A DNA stretch of 64,000 bases from Chiridota heheva (lineage: Eukaryota; Echinodermata; Holothuroidea; Apodida; Chiridotidae). A model generated the notes under the pieces. The model saw only the letters and a program-made list of their open reading frames with translations, was not told where the DNA came from and made no database searches. Position numbers and translations under genes: made by a program. The stretch covers positions 142,501 to 206,500 of the forward strand of contig JAIGNY010000739.1 of NCBI GenBank assembly GCA_020152595.1. The letters run 5' to 3'. This document shows positions 41,401 to 46,224 of the stretch, piece by piece; within the stretch, counting starts at the first letter, position 1; the number at the start of each line of letters is the position of its first letter.

Positions 41401-44400
41401 CCTGTACTTCACTGAATTTCAGTCCGACAGGTTTAATAGTATCCCATGTCGGACCACGCCCGGAAAGGAGACCTGTGCTTCACTGAATCTCAGTCCGACA
41501 GGTTTAATAGTATCCCATGTCGGACCACGCCCGGAAAGGAGACCTGTGCTTCACTGAATTTCAGTCCGACAGGTTTAATAGTATCCCATGTCGGACCACG
41601 CCGGAAAGGAGACCTGTGCTTCACTGAATCTCAGTCCGACAGGTTTAATAGTATCCCATGTCGGACCACGCCCGAAAGGAGACCTGTGCTTCACTGAATC
41701 TCAGTCCGACAGGTTTAATAGTATCCCATGTCGGACCACGCCCGGAAAGGAGACCTGTGCTTCACTGAATTTCAGTCCGGCAGGTTTAATAGTATCCCAT
41801 GTCGGACCACGCCCGGAAAGGAGACCTGTGCTTCACTGAATCTCAGTCCGACAGGTTAAATAGTATCCCATGTCGGACCACGCCCGGAAAGGAGACCTGT
41901 GCTCCACTGAATTTCAGTCCGACAGGTTTAATAGTATCCCATGTCGGACCACGCCCGGAAAGGAGACCTGTGCTTCACTGAATTTCAGTCCGACAGGTTT
42001 AATAGTATCCCATGTCGGACCACGCCCAAAAAGGAGACCTGTGCTTCACTGAATTTCAGTCCGACAGGTTTAATAGTATCCCATGTCGGACCACGCCTGG
42101 AAAGGAGACCTGTGCTTCACTGAATTTCAGTCCGACAGGTTTAATAGTATCCCATGTCGGACCACGCCCGGAAAGGAGACCTGTGCTTCACTGAATTTCA
42201 GTCCGACAGGTTTAATAGTATCCCATGTCGGACCACGCCTGGAAAGGAGACCTGCACTTCACACTGAATTTCAGTCCGTTTTAATAGTATCCCATGTCAG
42301 ACCACGCCCGGAAAAGAAACCTGCACTTCACTGAATTTCAGCCCGACAGCAGTTAATAGTATCCCATGTCAGACCACGCCCGGAAAAGAAACCTGCACTT
42401 CACTGAATTTCAGCCCGACAGCAGTTAATAGTATCCCATGTCAGACCACGCCCGGAAAAGAAACCTGCACTTCACTGAATTTCAGCCCGACAGCAGTTAA
42501 TAGTATCCCATGTCAGACCACGCCCGGAAAAGAGACCTGCACTTCACTGAATTTCAGCCCGACAGCACTTAATAGTATCTCATGTTGGACCACACCCAAA
42601 AACGGGATCTGCACTTCACTTATTTTCTGTCTGACCAGGGTTAATATCAAGATAAGCTTACCTGCGCTTACAGTTGTCACAACATTTCTCAGTTCCAGTC
42701 AATGGGCTAGCCTGATTCCTCTCAAAATGAGACAAAATTAATCTGTGACAAAAAACAACAATAGAAAGGAAATCTAACCAGATATCACAAACTATACAAA
42801 TCCCCATGCCGCTAATTACACACCTTCCACCCTTTGTCCAACATGCCATCCTACCCTCTGTCCCGCATGCCATCTTGCTATAAATTCCTATACAAGCAAG
42901 CTAGAAAAATATTTGGGAATTCCTTTTCAAAGGCAGAAATCTTTTGTTCCCCAGTAGCTGAACAATGTATGTAATTGGGCAGACAATAGATGTGGACAGA
43001 TGGAAGAACGGACGGTAAAGACATTATATCCCCTTTTCACCAACTTTGTTGCCAAGGGGATACTACAAAGAAAGTCCACATGTGACTTATTTCACTTTTT
43101 GGTCTGGAATTCTTTTAACTTGTGTTTCATTGGAGCAGTAGAATATGACCAGCTTAAGGTTGTTAATCTCCATCCTACCCTCTATCCTAATTTAGCAGGA
43201 GAACACAGAAAGATGATTTTCACCATCCTCTTCCAGATCTCCACATTGGAGGCTCCAATGTGATAAAGTTCATCATGAGGTTTAAGGTATATGGATGTGT
43301 AGCAGCAACAAATGCTAAATTGCTTTAAAATCCATGAAAAATGATGAAAATAGCAAAAAATAATTTATCCAAATTGGTTAAAACTTGACAATATTAGAGC
43401 ATGTTGAATTTTTGGGTGAAAATATGCAAATTTTTGTTCCTATTTAAGTTCTGAGGCTGTGATGTCACAACAAGTCTAATTTCAGTCGTTTCTACACAAA
43501 TGATATCAAAACTTAACCTTAATTATTTCCTTAACGGAATAAGACTTTTGATTGCTTTCTTCACCATTTTGTTTCTTTTGAAGTCCCCTCTCAAATAAGA
43601 TGGGCTTGCTTGACCACTAAACTAATTTTTAATTTACAGTAAAAGTCGAGGGAAGAAAATAAAGAAAAGAATTTTACTCTCGGCGACACGATGACTTCAA
43701 GAGGTACTGTTCCATCTCTGCCATCATCCTGGATTTGTGAGATCGAAAACTTTCATTACTGATGTCCTTCAGAAAGTATCTGTATGGAAAAGAATTATTC
43801 AAAAATTAAAATAAATGCCAACTTCTATATACTTTCTGATGATTAGGCCCTCTGAAACTTGATATTCTATTAATTACATGCGCACTCAGGCCAGCTAATC
43901 AGAATGGTGCTTATCCCAGCTTTCCTTGTTGTAAGCTGATGTGAGCAAATTCCTCTGGAAAGGATGTCAGTCCATCACAGGTTAATTTCCCAGTAGTGCT
44001 GGTATTCATTTTACAGCTGGGTGGACTAGAACAAGTAGATTAAAGCGTCTTGCCCAATTAAAGACACAATGCAGCGTTCGCGACGGTAGTCAATCTCAGT
44101 ACATTTTGCATACGTGTACTGTATGACTCCCCAACCACTGAACCTCTTGAAAATTATTTGAGCAATAAAATAACAATAGTTTATCAAGCAAGAATTTTTT
44201 TCATTTTTTCTGATAACAATTATAGGGTTGGCAATGATGATGGCATTGGCGATGATGGCATTGGCGATGATGGCATTGGCGATGATGGCATTGGCGATGA
44301 TGGCATTGGCGATGATGGCATTGGCGATGATGGCATTGGCGATGATGGCATTGGCGATGATGGCATTGGCGATGATGGCATTGGCGATGATGGCATTGGC

Positions 44401-46219
44401 AACAATGATGGCATTGGCGATGATGGCATTGGCGATGATGGCATTGGCGATGATGGCATTGGCGATGATGGCATTGGCGATGATGGCATTGGCGATGATG
44501 GCATTGGCGATGATGGCATTGGCGATGATGGCATTGGCGATGATGGCATTGGCGATGATGGCAGGCCTCCCAGTGACTCATTTTTAAAATAAAGGTTTTT
44601 TTAAAGGTTGGAAAAGTTAAAATAAAGGTTTTTAAAGGTTTTGGATTTAAATAAAAAGGTTTATAAAGGTTAACTCATGGAATAAATTTTCATACAATGA
44701 GCATATTCTGGGACAAAAGGCAGTTGGTGGCGCTTCAAAAGTCCATTACTTACGTGAAGTTGGAAATTTTATTTTGGTCCTGCTACTTTTTAAATGTGTG
44801 TTGAGAACAGATATGCTATTAAATGGATGTGTATACTTACCAATGAAGCTAAAACCTGGAATCATTTACCTTACTTAACTTTGAAAATAAAGGTTTTAAA
44901 GGTTTTAAAGGTTATTTTGAAAGGAATAAAGGTTCAATTTGTCAATAAAGGTTTTTAAAAGTTGTAAAGGTTTACCGGGAGGCCTGTGATGGCATTGGCT
45001 ATGATGGCATTGGCGATGATGGCATTAACGATGATGGCATTGGCGATGATGGCATTGGCAATGATGTGAGTGTGGCGATGACATGAACAACAATCATAAT
45101 GGTGCAACACATCATGATGTGAGTGTTGTGATGACATCAACAACAATCATAATGGTGCAACACATCATGATGTGAGTGTGGCGATGACATTAACAATAAT
45201 CATAATGGTGCAACACATCATGATGTGAGTGGTAATGACATCAACAACAATCATAATGGTGCAACACATCATGATGTGAGTGTGCTGATGACATCAACAA
45301 CAATCATAATGGTGCAACACATCATGATGTGAGTGTGGTGATGACATTAACAATAATCATAATGGTGCAACACATCATGATGTGAGTGTGGTGATGACAT
45401 CAACAATAATCATAATGGTGCAACACATCATGATGTGGGTGTGGTGATGACATCAACAACAATCATAATGGTGCAACACATCATGATGTGAGTGTGGTGA
45501 TGACATCAACAACAATCATAATGGTGCAACACATCATGATGTGAGTGTGGCGATAGCATCAACAACAATCATAATGGTGCAACACATCATGATGTGAGTG
45601 TGCTGATGACATCAACAACAATCATAATGGTGCAACACATCATGATGTGAGTGTGCTGATGACATCAACAACAATCATAATGGTGCAACACATCATGATG
45701 TGAGTGTGGTGATGACATCAACAACAATCATAATGGTGCAACACATCATGATGTGAGTGTGGTGATAACATGAACAATAATCATAATGGTGCAACACATC
45801 ATGATGTGAGTGTGCTGATGACATCAACAACAATCATAATGGTGCAACACATCATGTGAGTGTGGCAATAACATCAACAACAATCATATTAGTGCAACAC
45901 ATTACCAACCACATGCTACTACACTCCTCGTTTATAGTCTGTTGAACTGGAAAAATTAACATTGACATACTGAATTTTGATATAAACATCACAGCCCTCA
46001 GTGTAACCCCTGATCAAGAGTGGATGATAATCTCTGTAATTGATACTTAACTAGTCTTAAGTCATATCCACATTTTTGCCTAAACATGGAATTTTTTCAC
46101 AATAACTCACCGATTCAGTGCAAAATCAGCTGAACTGTAGAATGTAATGCATACACTGGGTAACCCATCACGACCGGCTCGTCCTATTTCCTGGTAGTAG
46201 GACTCAATGTCTTTAGGAG
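10737..46219 (-). CDS. WRN: Werner-type RecQ helicase, 3' half of gene (15 exons)
   Basis: Exons in transcript order: 46219-46111, 43779-43678, 42742-42662, 40808-40670, 37870-37815, 34333-34302, 32334-32183, 31333-31169, 29944-29832, 26872-26707, 22663-22562, 20834-20738, 18410-18345, 11871-11629, 11059-10737. All introns are GT-AG except the last, read as GC-AG. The total of 1946 nt gives 647 codons plus TGA after a split first codon. Domains seen: RecQ motif VI ([10 protein letters not shown]), the RQC cysteine set (SSCRR then KCCDNCK), the winged helix with the wing-tip Phe, HRDC, the HTH-like region found at the C-terminus of WRN, and a basic tail ending LFRK. The family unwinds forks, D-loops and G-quadruplexes in the nucleus; that role is family knowledge. 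The WRN rather than BLM call rests on [18 protein letters not shown] and the KRKFPSWL tail. The 5' half, including any exonuclease domain, is outside view. Confidence 0.95.
11070..11515. repeat. (TA)n and (TATG)n tracts in the last WRN intron
   Basis: (TA)n runs occur at about 11077-11102, 11131-11231 and 11409-11510, with a (TATG)n segment at 11294-11400. A short non-repetitive motif (accacaacaatac...gttgtcatcagattttgtattt) follows two of the TA runs, so the whole block is itself duplicated. It sits in the 569-bp intron 11060-11628. Confidence 0.95.
11629..11871 (-). CDS. WRN: WRN exon: end of HTH-like domain and Ser/Gln-rich segment
   Basis: The acceptor tgtcacgtag lies in a 29-bp minisatellite unit. 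It reads [20 protein letters not shown] and then [12 protein letters not shown], matching human [26 protein letters not shown], followed by a Ser/Gln/Thr-rich stretch. The 3' border is inferred. The nearest good GT donor (CAG|gtttgt, exon end 11645) is phase 0 and would give a stop soon after the last-exon acceptor. A GC donor 16 nt further (AGAG|gcaagg, exon end 11629) is phase 1 and keeps the last exon in frame. It is annotated with the GC donor. Confidence 0.85.
11885..14036. other. WRN intron sequence, no exon seen
   Basis: The stretch includes two 29-bp minisatellite units next to the acceptor (11872-11930), a GC-rich segment with the palindrome GCGACCGGTCGC (about 11978), and a hairpin at 13580-13618. 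I found no coding similarity. A possible small open exon near 12900-12990 lacks family support. Confidence 0.5.
14037..14205. repeat. 29-bp minisatellite matching a WRN splice acceptor
   Basis: About six units contain aacggaatgtcattatctacatgat. On the gene strand the unit reads attccgtttgttatcatgtag, nearly the acceptor of the exon at 11871 (attccttttgttgtcacgtag). Two further units lie at 11872-11930. Confidence 0.9.
14206..14985. other. WRN intron, no gene seen
   Basis: This AT-rich sequence has a loosely repeated motif gtcacacacataacc (about 14520, 14545, 14712, 14890). No exon or transposon boundary was recognised. Confidence 0.4.
14990..15500. repeat. 54-bp minisatellite
   Basis: About nine units contain catatcaagctacaca and cctcaccacccatcctctac. 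The array is C-rich and purine-poor in its second half. Unit variants differ by single bases and one short deletion near 15135. Confidence 0.93.
15575..16145. mobile_element. hAT-like MITE, TSD ATCTTTAA
   Basis: The ends are TAGTGCTGTCATGATATG and CATGTCGTGACAGCACTA. Both flanks carry ATCTTTAA (15567-15574 and 16146-16153). The 8-bp duplication and TAGNGCTGTCA terminus fit a hAT element. It is 571 bp with no transposase frame. Confidence 0.93.
16251..17212. mobile_element. AGGATTAG-family MITE with tandemly amplified 3' end
   Basis: It starts AGGATTAGTTCAGGGGTCAAG and ends TGAACTAATCCT followed by TTAA. The 3' terminal ~100 bp (aatgctttcttcaccattttgtttc to actaatcc) is repeated about five times between 16690 and 17212, so the copy is nearly twice normal length. 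Confidence 0.85.
17302..17466. mobile_element. hAT-like MITE, TSD CCTACCAC
   Basis: This 165-bp element starts CAGTGGTAGCGC and ends GGCACCGCCACTC. The flanks are CCTACCAC (17294-17301) and TCTACCAC (17467-17474), an 8-bp duplication with one mismatch. The interior carries a duplicated ttcccccaa(c/t)gaga motif. Confidence 0.82.
17701..18255. mobile_element. AGGATTAG-family MITE
   Basis: The termini are diverged (ATGATTAGTTTAGGTC and TGAAATAATCCTATAA), but the interior is typical: gatgtcacagcc-like and tttgtggccaaaaccattggatatgtc. It ends about 90 bp before the donor of the exon at 18345-18410. Confidence 0.8.
18345..18410 (-). CDS. WRN: WRN exon: HTH-like domain, helix 3
   Basis: This 66-nt exon has acceptor cattttttag and donor gtacgt. 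It reads [20 protein letters not shown], matching [21 protein letters not shown] of human WRN. One base of the next codon precedes the donor, matching the two-base start of the following exon. Confidence 0.93.
18735..19715. repeat. ~13-14-bp minisatellite (acacctcaaacaa)
   Basis: About 70 degenerate units of acacctcaaacaa / acacatctcaaac. It is A/C-only over long stretches, so the gene strand is T/G. A duplicated ~110-bp block (around 19018-19090 and 19105-19210) shows higher-order copying. Confidence 0.9.
20290..20445 (-). mobile_element. LINE 3' end fragment
   Basis: The minus strand contains CTCTCAGGCACAATTTAACC-type sequence and ends near CAAACAAACA. It matches the 3' tail of the retrotransposon at 54110-56345. 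Only the last ~150 bp are present. Confidence 0.75.
20738..20834 (-). CDS. WRN: WRN exon: HTH-like domain, helix 2
   Basis: The acceptor is tcattttag and the donor gtaacg. It reads [20 protein letters not shown] and ends AGYPVDLER, matching human [30 protein letters not shown]. The last base starts the Ala codon finished in the next exon. The donor is weaker than the others (gtaacg). Confidence 0.93.
20935..21155 (-). mobile_element. LINE 3' end fragment
   Basis: This is the same family as 20290-20445 but extends further 5' (ctctttctacattt-rich segment), with tail (CAAA)n at the plus-strand left edge (aatttgtttgtttgtttg). It is a 5'-truncated insertion. Confidence 0.78.
21258..22290. mobile_element. 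hAT-like element, TSD CTCTAAAT, with LINE inside
   Basis: It starts CAGCGATTCCTAAAAGGCGG (followed by cccgcgggacaaatctggcccgc) and ends with the complement of CAAGGGTTCTTAATTAAATT. CTCTAAAT stands on both sides (21250-21257, 22291-22298). Without the inserted LINE it is about 450 bp and non-autonomous. Confidence 0.9.
21448..22012 (+). mobile_element. 5'-truncated non-LTR retrotransposon, TSD of 14 bp
   Basis: It is flanked by GATCAGCTCACTAA at 21434-21447 and 22013-22026. The frame reads [49 protein letters not shown], then after an in-frame stop [10 protein letters not shown] and [13 protein letters not shown]. This is the domain after the RT in many invertebrate LINEs (DUF6451-like). Stops and 5' truncation make it dead. 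It sits inside the hAT element 21258-22290. Confidence 0.92.
22562..22663 (-). CDS. WRN: WRN exon: start of C-terminal HTH-like domain
   Basis: The acceptor is gttcattag and the donor gtgagt; it has 34 codons in phase 0. [15 protein letters not shown] matches AITYSLFQEKKMPL of human WRN, the beginning of the helix-turn-helix-like region found only in WRN-type RecQs. The 18-bp minisatellite starts 96 bp upstream of its acceptor. Confidence 0.92.
22759..25540. repeat. 18-bp minisatellite, ~154 units
   Basis: The unit is gtacactctgacatgaaa; common variants have gatatg for gacatg, ctctct or cattct for cactct, and aatgta for aaagta. Because 18 is a multiple of three and few units carry stops, frames stay open for over 900 codons on both strands (repeat peptides HSDMKV and SECTFM). 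It lies in the intron between the HRDC and HTH exons, so it is intronic, not coding. Confidence 0.97.
26041..26450 (+). repeat. G-rich purine tract, G-quadruplex potential
   Basis: About 400 bases consist almost only of G and A with occasional T (ggagtggagggg units), with dozens of runs of three or more G and two runs of eight or more G. The G-rich strand is the template strand of WRN, so the transcript is C-rich here. A polypurine mirror tract of this kind can form G4 or H-DNA. Confidence 0.93.
26707..26872 (-). CDS. WRN: WRN exon: HRDC domain, C-terminal half
   Basis: The acceptor is atcatcaccag and the donor gtaagt. It reads [20 protein letters not shown] and continues with a helix ending in [12 protein letters not shown], completing the HRDC fold, then 20 residues of linker. 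A decayed duplicate of the first part of this exon lies just upstream (26949-27007 and 27353-27395). Confidence 0.95.
26949..27007 (-). pseudogene. Decayed duplicate of HRDC exon, 3' part
   Basis: On the minus strand this reads [19 protein letters not shown] and then TGA, against [19 protein letters not shown] in the real exon at 26872-26707. By hand, 47 of 58 bases match, 15 of 19 residues match, and four codons differ only synonymously. The copy ends in a stop and lacks the rest of the exon. It is broken at a tagtt sequence, beyond which unrelated repeat sequence follows. Confidence 0.8.
27008..27352. mobile_element. Repeat sequence splitting the duplicated HRDC exon
   Basis: The segment contains gcacacatttacc-type sequence in reverse (taaatatgtgctctaaaaaggtcc, agtacataaaattgcgaaagagggaagcata), the family that gave rise to the 45-bp minisatellites. 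A tagtt is present at both junctions. No clear inverted termini were seen. Confidence 0.6.
27353..27395 (-). pseudogene. Decayed duplicate of HRDC exon, acceptor and 5' part
   Basis: The minus strand reads catcattatcag|GCCCACAACTATTC, against catcatcaccag|GCCCACAACTATCC at the real acceptor (26872). The similarity continues into the upstream intron. This piece and 26949-27007 meet at a shared tagtt, as if a ~345-bp sequence (27008-27352) had inserted into one duplicated exon with a 5-bp target duplication. Confidence 0.75.
27570..27840 (-). mobile_element. tRNA-derived SINE
   Basis: On the minus strand the head resembles a tRNA A box (GGTGCAGTGACTAAGGAGTC) and a B-box-like GGTACCGGGTTTAACACCC, followed by a conserved body (GCGATGGACTGACGCCCCGTC). 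The same body occurs at 31960-32135, 43885-44150 and 53695-53968. Confidence 0.75.
28200..28637. mobile_element. MITE with CAGAGAATGGAG ends, TSD AGATCA
   Basis: It starts CAGAGAATGGAG and ends CTCCATTCTCTG. AGATCA flanks it on both sides (28194-28199, 28638-28643). The 438-bp interior is built from repeated tgtcacaaaat motifs. A related copy lies at 39929-40338. Confidence 0.88.
28720..29200 (+). mobile_element. Interspersed repeat carrying gtacttttcatcgcacaat
   Basis: It shares with 37370-38030 a segment from cagacagct through actgaaaatgatgggaaagt and tcttcccacaaaa. It ends with ttaatgtacttttcatcgcacaattacat...ggggacg. Relatives: 27130-27350, 30580-30870, 38930-39330 and 39380-39890. Boundaries are uncertain; no protein. 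Confidence 0.65.
29418..29750. repeat. Repeat copy 1 flanking HRDC exon
   Basis: It starts tagtttatgaatattcatgaggcc and continues through gtttatttgtgcaaaacaaacctggga to tttgatgcccagaaaacgggtg. A second copy is split: its first ~40 bp lies at 29786-29830, abutting the donor of the HRDC exon, and the rest at 30175-30440. Confidence 0.7.
29832..29944 (-). CDS. WRN: WRN exon: HRDC domain, N-terminal half
   Basis: The acceptor is acattcacag and the donor gttggt. It reads [20 protein letters not shown] and then [14 protein letters not shown], the first helices of an HRDC domain (LYGKLVEARQKHA, PPAILATNKILVDMAKM in human). It ends with AG of the Arg codon that starts the conserved RPTT in the next exon. 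Confidence 0.95.
30175..30440. repeat. Repeat copy 2, distal part
   Basis: It matches 29455-29680 (gtttatttgtgcaaaacat, cacctgtttttaaagctctccttac, tttgatatccaggaaacgggtg). The 29832-29944 exon and about 230 bp of intron lie between this part and its start-like fragment at 29786-29830. Confidence 0.7.
30580..30880 (+). repeat. Two partial copies of the gtacttttcatcgcac repeat
   Basis: Two ~160-bp copies in tandem each start aaggtgttgaaaatcttc and run through aaattgtgacacaagtgatatt to acttcccctctttcacaatttwatgtac. AT-rich sequence follows. Confidence 0.65.
31169..31333 (-). CDS. WRN: WRN exon: linker between RQC and HRDC
   Basis: The acceptor is tccttcag and the donor gtaagt. It has 55 full codons, phase 0 on both sides, and encodes a Ser/Pro/Lys-rich segment ([28 protein letters not shown]) without predicted fold, as expected between RQC and HRDC. 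Family sequence conservation is weak here; the assignment rests on frame, splice sites and order. Confidence 0.82.
31955..32138 (-). mobile_element. SINE fragment
   Basis: Same family as 27570-27840. It shares ccagcagtgctggt, cagctgagttgactga, tgtcttgctgaaggacacaatgcag and acgggagtccaacctggtacct, but lacks the distal body. It lies just downstream of the exon donor at 32182. Confidence 0.68.
32183..32334 (-). CDS. WRN: WRN exon: winged-helix beta-wing
   Basis: The acceptor is ttttgatcag and the donor gtaagt. The translation includes [11 protein letters not shown] and then a [17 protein letters not shown] segment, which aligns with RYNKFMKICALTKKGRNWL of human WRN. The Phe after SH corresponds to the wing-tip Phe that splits the DNA duplex, so the strand-separating pin looks intact. 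It ends in phase 0. Confidence 0.94.
32410..33800. repeat. 30-bp minisatellite, ~45 units
   Basis: The unit is attggtacaaatgatcctattctatctcaa with frequent single-base variants. A ~280-bp block around 32560-32860 and 32870-33150 repeats as a whole, including shared variants, showing segmental duplication in the array. A few degenerate units continue beyond the SINE, to about 34190. Confidence 0.95.
33803..34095 (+). mobile_element. tRNA-derived SINE inserted in the 30-bp array
   Basis: The head taggtcaattgggagagcac matches a tRNA A box, and ggttttgtttcctggccggg is a degenerate B box. The body ends with aaaagcattaaacaagaactac and the tail (ttatta)n, (ttatca)n. Array units flank it on both sides. 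The target duplication is not clear. Confidence 0.8.
34302..34333 (-). CDS. WRN: WRN micro-exon: WWKAF helix
   Basis: This exon of only 32 nt has acceptor tatttgcag and donor gtaagt. It reads [10 protein letters not shown], matching the TESWWKAF recognition-helix region of the WRN winged helix. Its phase (two bases in, one base out) fits its neighbours exactly. A 32-bp minisatellite begins about 65 bp upstream of its acceptor. Confidence 0.92.
34400..35808. repeat. 32-bp minisatellite, ~44 units
   Basis: The unit holds caatacaaacatgtattg and atctgtgttgcagt. The first part is nearly self-complementary (CAATACA and TGTATTG arms), so every unit can fold as a short hairpin. It starts about 65 bp upstream of the acceptor of the 32-nt exon at 34302-34333. 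Confidence 0.96.
35920..37000 (-). mobile_element. LINE 3' part with six tandem copies of its 3' end
   Basis: From 36530 to about 37000 the sequence parallels the LINE at 54200-54700 (ctggtaatgtggac, ggttgtacagggggc, tttgggagccc). Its 3' terminal ~99 bp (gaggcttaacggcaccacgac...gataggaaaaaggtaagag) is repeated about six times from 35925 to 36530. Confidence 0.85.
37005..37370. other. Unassigned intron sequence
   Basis: An open stretch to 37177 on the plus strand reads [17 protein letters not shown] and later [11 protein letters not shown] before a stop. It looks like decayed coding sequence, but I cannot name a family. The rest is AT-rich. Confidence 0.3.
37370..38030 (+). mobile_element. 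Interspersed repeat leading into the 45-bp array; contains WRN exon
   Basis: It matches 28720-29000 at gggcagacagct, gaaaatgatgggaaagt and aggtgttaaaaatcttccca. The WRN exon at 37815-37870 lies inside this region, between 37680 and 37940, where similarity to the repeat is lost. The repeat may be two partial copies. Confidence 0.5.
37815..37870 (-). CDS. WRN: WRN exon: winged helix, QRLPQRY segment
   Basis: This 56-nt exon has acceptor tttcttcag and donor gtgagt. It reads [18 protein letters not shown], aligning with the NSQRLADQYRRHSLFGTGK stretch of human WRN. It enters in phase 0 and leaves in phase 2. It is identified by protein similarity and position between two stronger exons. Confidence 0.9.
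38030..38850 (+). repeat. 45-bp minisatellite, forward array
   Basis: About 17 units of atgtacttttcatcgcataag and tatacttccctctttagcaattt. A three-unit block (cactttagtaattt / agcactttaatg / agcaatttta) recurs three times at 38390-38760, a higher-order repeat. The unit comes from the interspersed element that precedes it. Confidence 0.95.
38930..39330 (-). mobile_element. Reverse copies of the interspersed repeat plus LINE tail
   Basis: It includes acgtccccgtttaattgcacaatgaaaagtaca (reverse of the 28990-29070 sequence) and, at 39105-39215, the 3' end of the LINE family on the plus strand (caggcacaatttgaccctcg, ending caccaaacaaaca). Confidence 0.65.
39424..39880 (-). repeat. 45-bp minisatellite, inverted array
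   Basis: About ten units of the same 45-bp sequence as 38030-38850, in opposite orientation (gcaatgaaaagtacattaaattgctaaagagggaagtattctt). The two arrays are about 570 bp apart and could pair as a long stem. Confidence 0.95.
39929..40338. mobile_element. MITE related to 28200-28637
   Basis: It starts CAGAAAATGGATTGATGATTG and ends GACGATCCATTTATA. The interior gatggcttgtcacaaaatg, atgtcacataattttctgcacc and tgtcacagatttttggaca match the other copy. The target duplication is not resolved. Confidence 0.75.
40440..40584. mobile_element. AGGATTAG-family MITE, 3' half
   Basis: It contains gatgtgacatcacaactt, aatatctcttcaacaga and tgatgctttcttcacc, and ends CCCTGAACTAATCCT then TCAA. The 5' half is missing. 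Confidence 0.7.
40670..40808 (-). CDS. WRN: WRN exon: start of RQC winged helix
   Basis: The acceptor is ttgacag and the donor gtgagt. The exon completes an Arg codon and ends on a codon boundary. Its end reads [10 protein letters not shown], the WRN signature at the start of the winged-helix domain, preceded by a helix ([10 protein letters not shown]) matching the human F-KLLSAV segment. It is 139 nt long. Confidence 0.95.
41150..42630. repeat. 71-bp minisatellite, ~20 units
   Basis: The unit includes cccatgtcggaccacgcccgg, aaaggagacctgtgcttcact and gaatttcagtccgacaggttta. Units from about 42240 on switch to a second type (agaaacctgcacttcact, cagcagttaat). It is GC-richer than its surroundings and lies wholly within the intron 40809-42661. 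A 60-codon open frame recurs each unit because 71 shifts the frame. Confidence 0.96.
42662..42742 (-). CDS. WRN: WRN exon: RQC zinc-binding, CC-x2-C
   Basis: The acceptor is tgtcacag and the donor gtaagc. It reads LILSHFE, a short variable loop, then [11 protein letters not shown], which holds the remaining three zinc ligands. All four Cys of the site are therefore intact across this and the preceding exon. The 71-bp minisatellite ends about 30 bp beyond the donor. Confidence 0.95.
43430..43636. mobile_element. AGGATTAG-family MITE, 3' half
   Basis: It contains gaggctgtgatgtcacaac, tccttaacggaataagact and tttgaagtcccctctc, and ends TGACCACTAAACTAATTTTT. It ends 42 bp beyond the donor of the exon 43678-43779. 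Confidence 0.72.
43678..43779 (-). CDS. WRN: WRN exon: RQC zinc-binding, first Cys
   Basis: The acceptor is ccatacag and the donor gtaaaa. The exon completes the Arg codon from the previous exon and ends with GA of a Glu codon. The reading includes [16 protein letters not shown], the helical part of the zinc-binding subdomain; the Cys corresponds to the first zinc ligand of WRN. The 102-nt length keeps frame on both sides. Confidence 0.94.
43885..44152 (-). mobile_element. tRNA-derived SINE
   Basis: It shares gtgcttatcccagctttcc, ggatgtcagtccatcacag, acagctgggtggactaga and caaccactgaacctctt with the copies at 27570 and 53695. It is moderately diverged. Confidence 0.72.
44225..45065. repeat. 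15-bp minisatellite interrupted by a MITE
   Basis: The unit is ggcattggcgatgat, about 22 copies to 44561 and five more after 44986. With a 15-bp period all three frames on each strand can stay open (GIGDD on plus; MPSSP and CHHRQ on minus). It is intronic. Confidence 0.95.
44562..44986. mobile_element. MITE with CAGGCCTCCC ends, TSD TGATGG
   Basis: It starts CAGGCCTCCCAGT and ends ACCGGGAGGCCTG. TGATGG flanks it (44556-44561, 44987-44992), and joining the flanks restores a perfect 15-bp array unit. The 425-bp interior is AT-rich with many aaaggttttaaaggtt motifs. The end sequence resembles hAT elements, but the duplication is 6 bp. Confidence 0.88.
45066..45905. repeat. 55-bp minisatellite, ~15 units
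   Basis: The unit holds catcatgatgtgagtgtgg and tgatgacatcaacaacaatcataatggtgcaaca. It abuts the 15-bp array directly, and its first units share gatga motifs with it. It ends about 200 bp downstream of the donor of the exon 46111-46219. Confidence 0.94.
46111..46219 (-). CDS. WRN: WRN exon: helicase motif VI
   Basis: This is the first visible exon. It starts after a tttttcag acceptor and ends at a gtgagt donor, entering with two bases of a split codon (most likely Ala) and leaving with CG of an Arg codon. It reads [18 protein letters not shown] and then [10 protein letters not shown]. The GRAGRDG core is RecQ motif VI, whose arginines contact ATP across the two RecA lobes. The match to the vertebrate WRN sequence at this position is near-perfect. 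Confidence 0.96.
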
Positions 46220-46224
46220 CTGAA

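Noticed and set aside
41153-42334. Series of 60-83-codon frames at 71-bp steps
   Set aside because: The 71-bp unit shifts frame each copy, so the same short peptide recurs; no gene structure.
44225-44592. Acidic GIGDD repeat protein and basic CHHRQ repeat protein
   Set aside because: All frames of a 15-bp repeat are open; there is no start context or similarity, and the array is within an intron.
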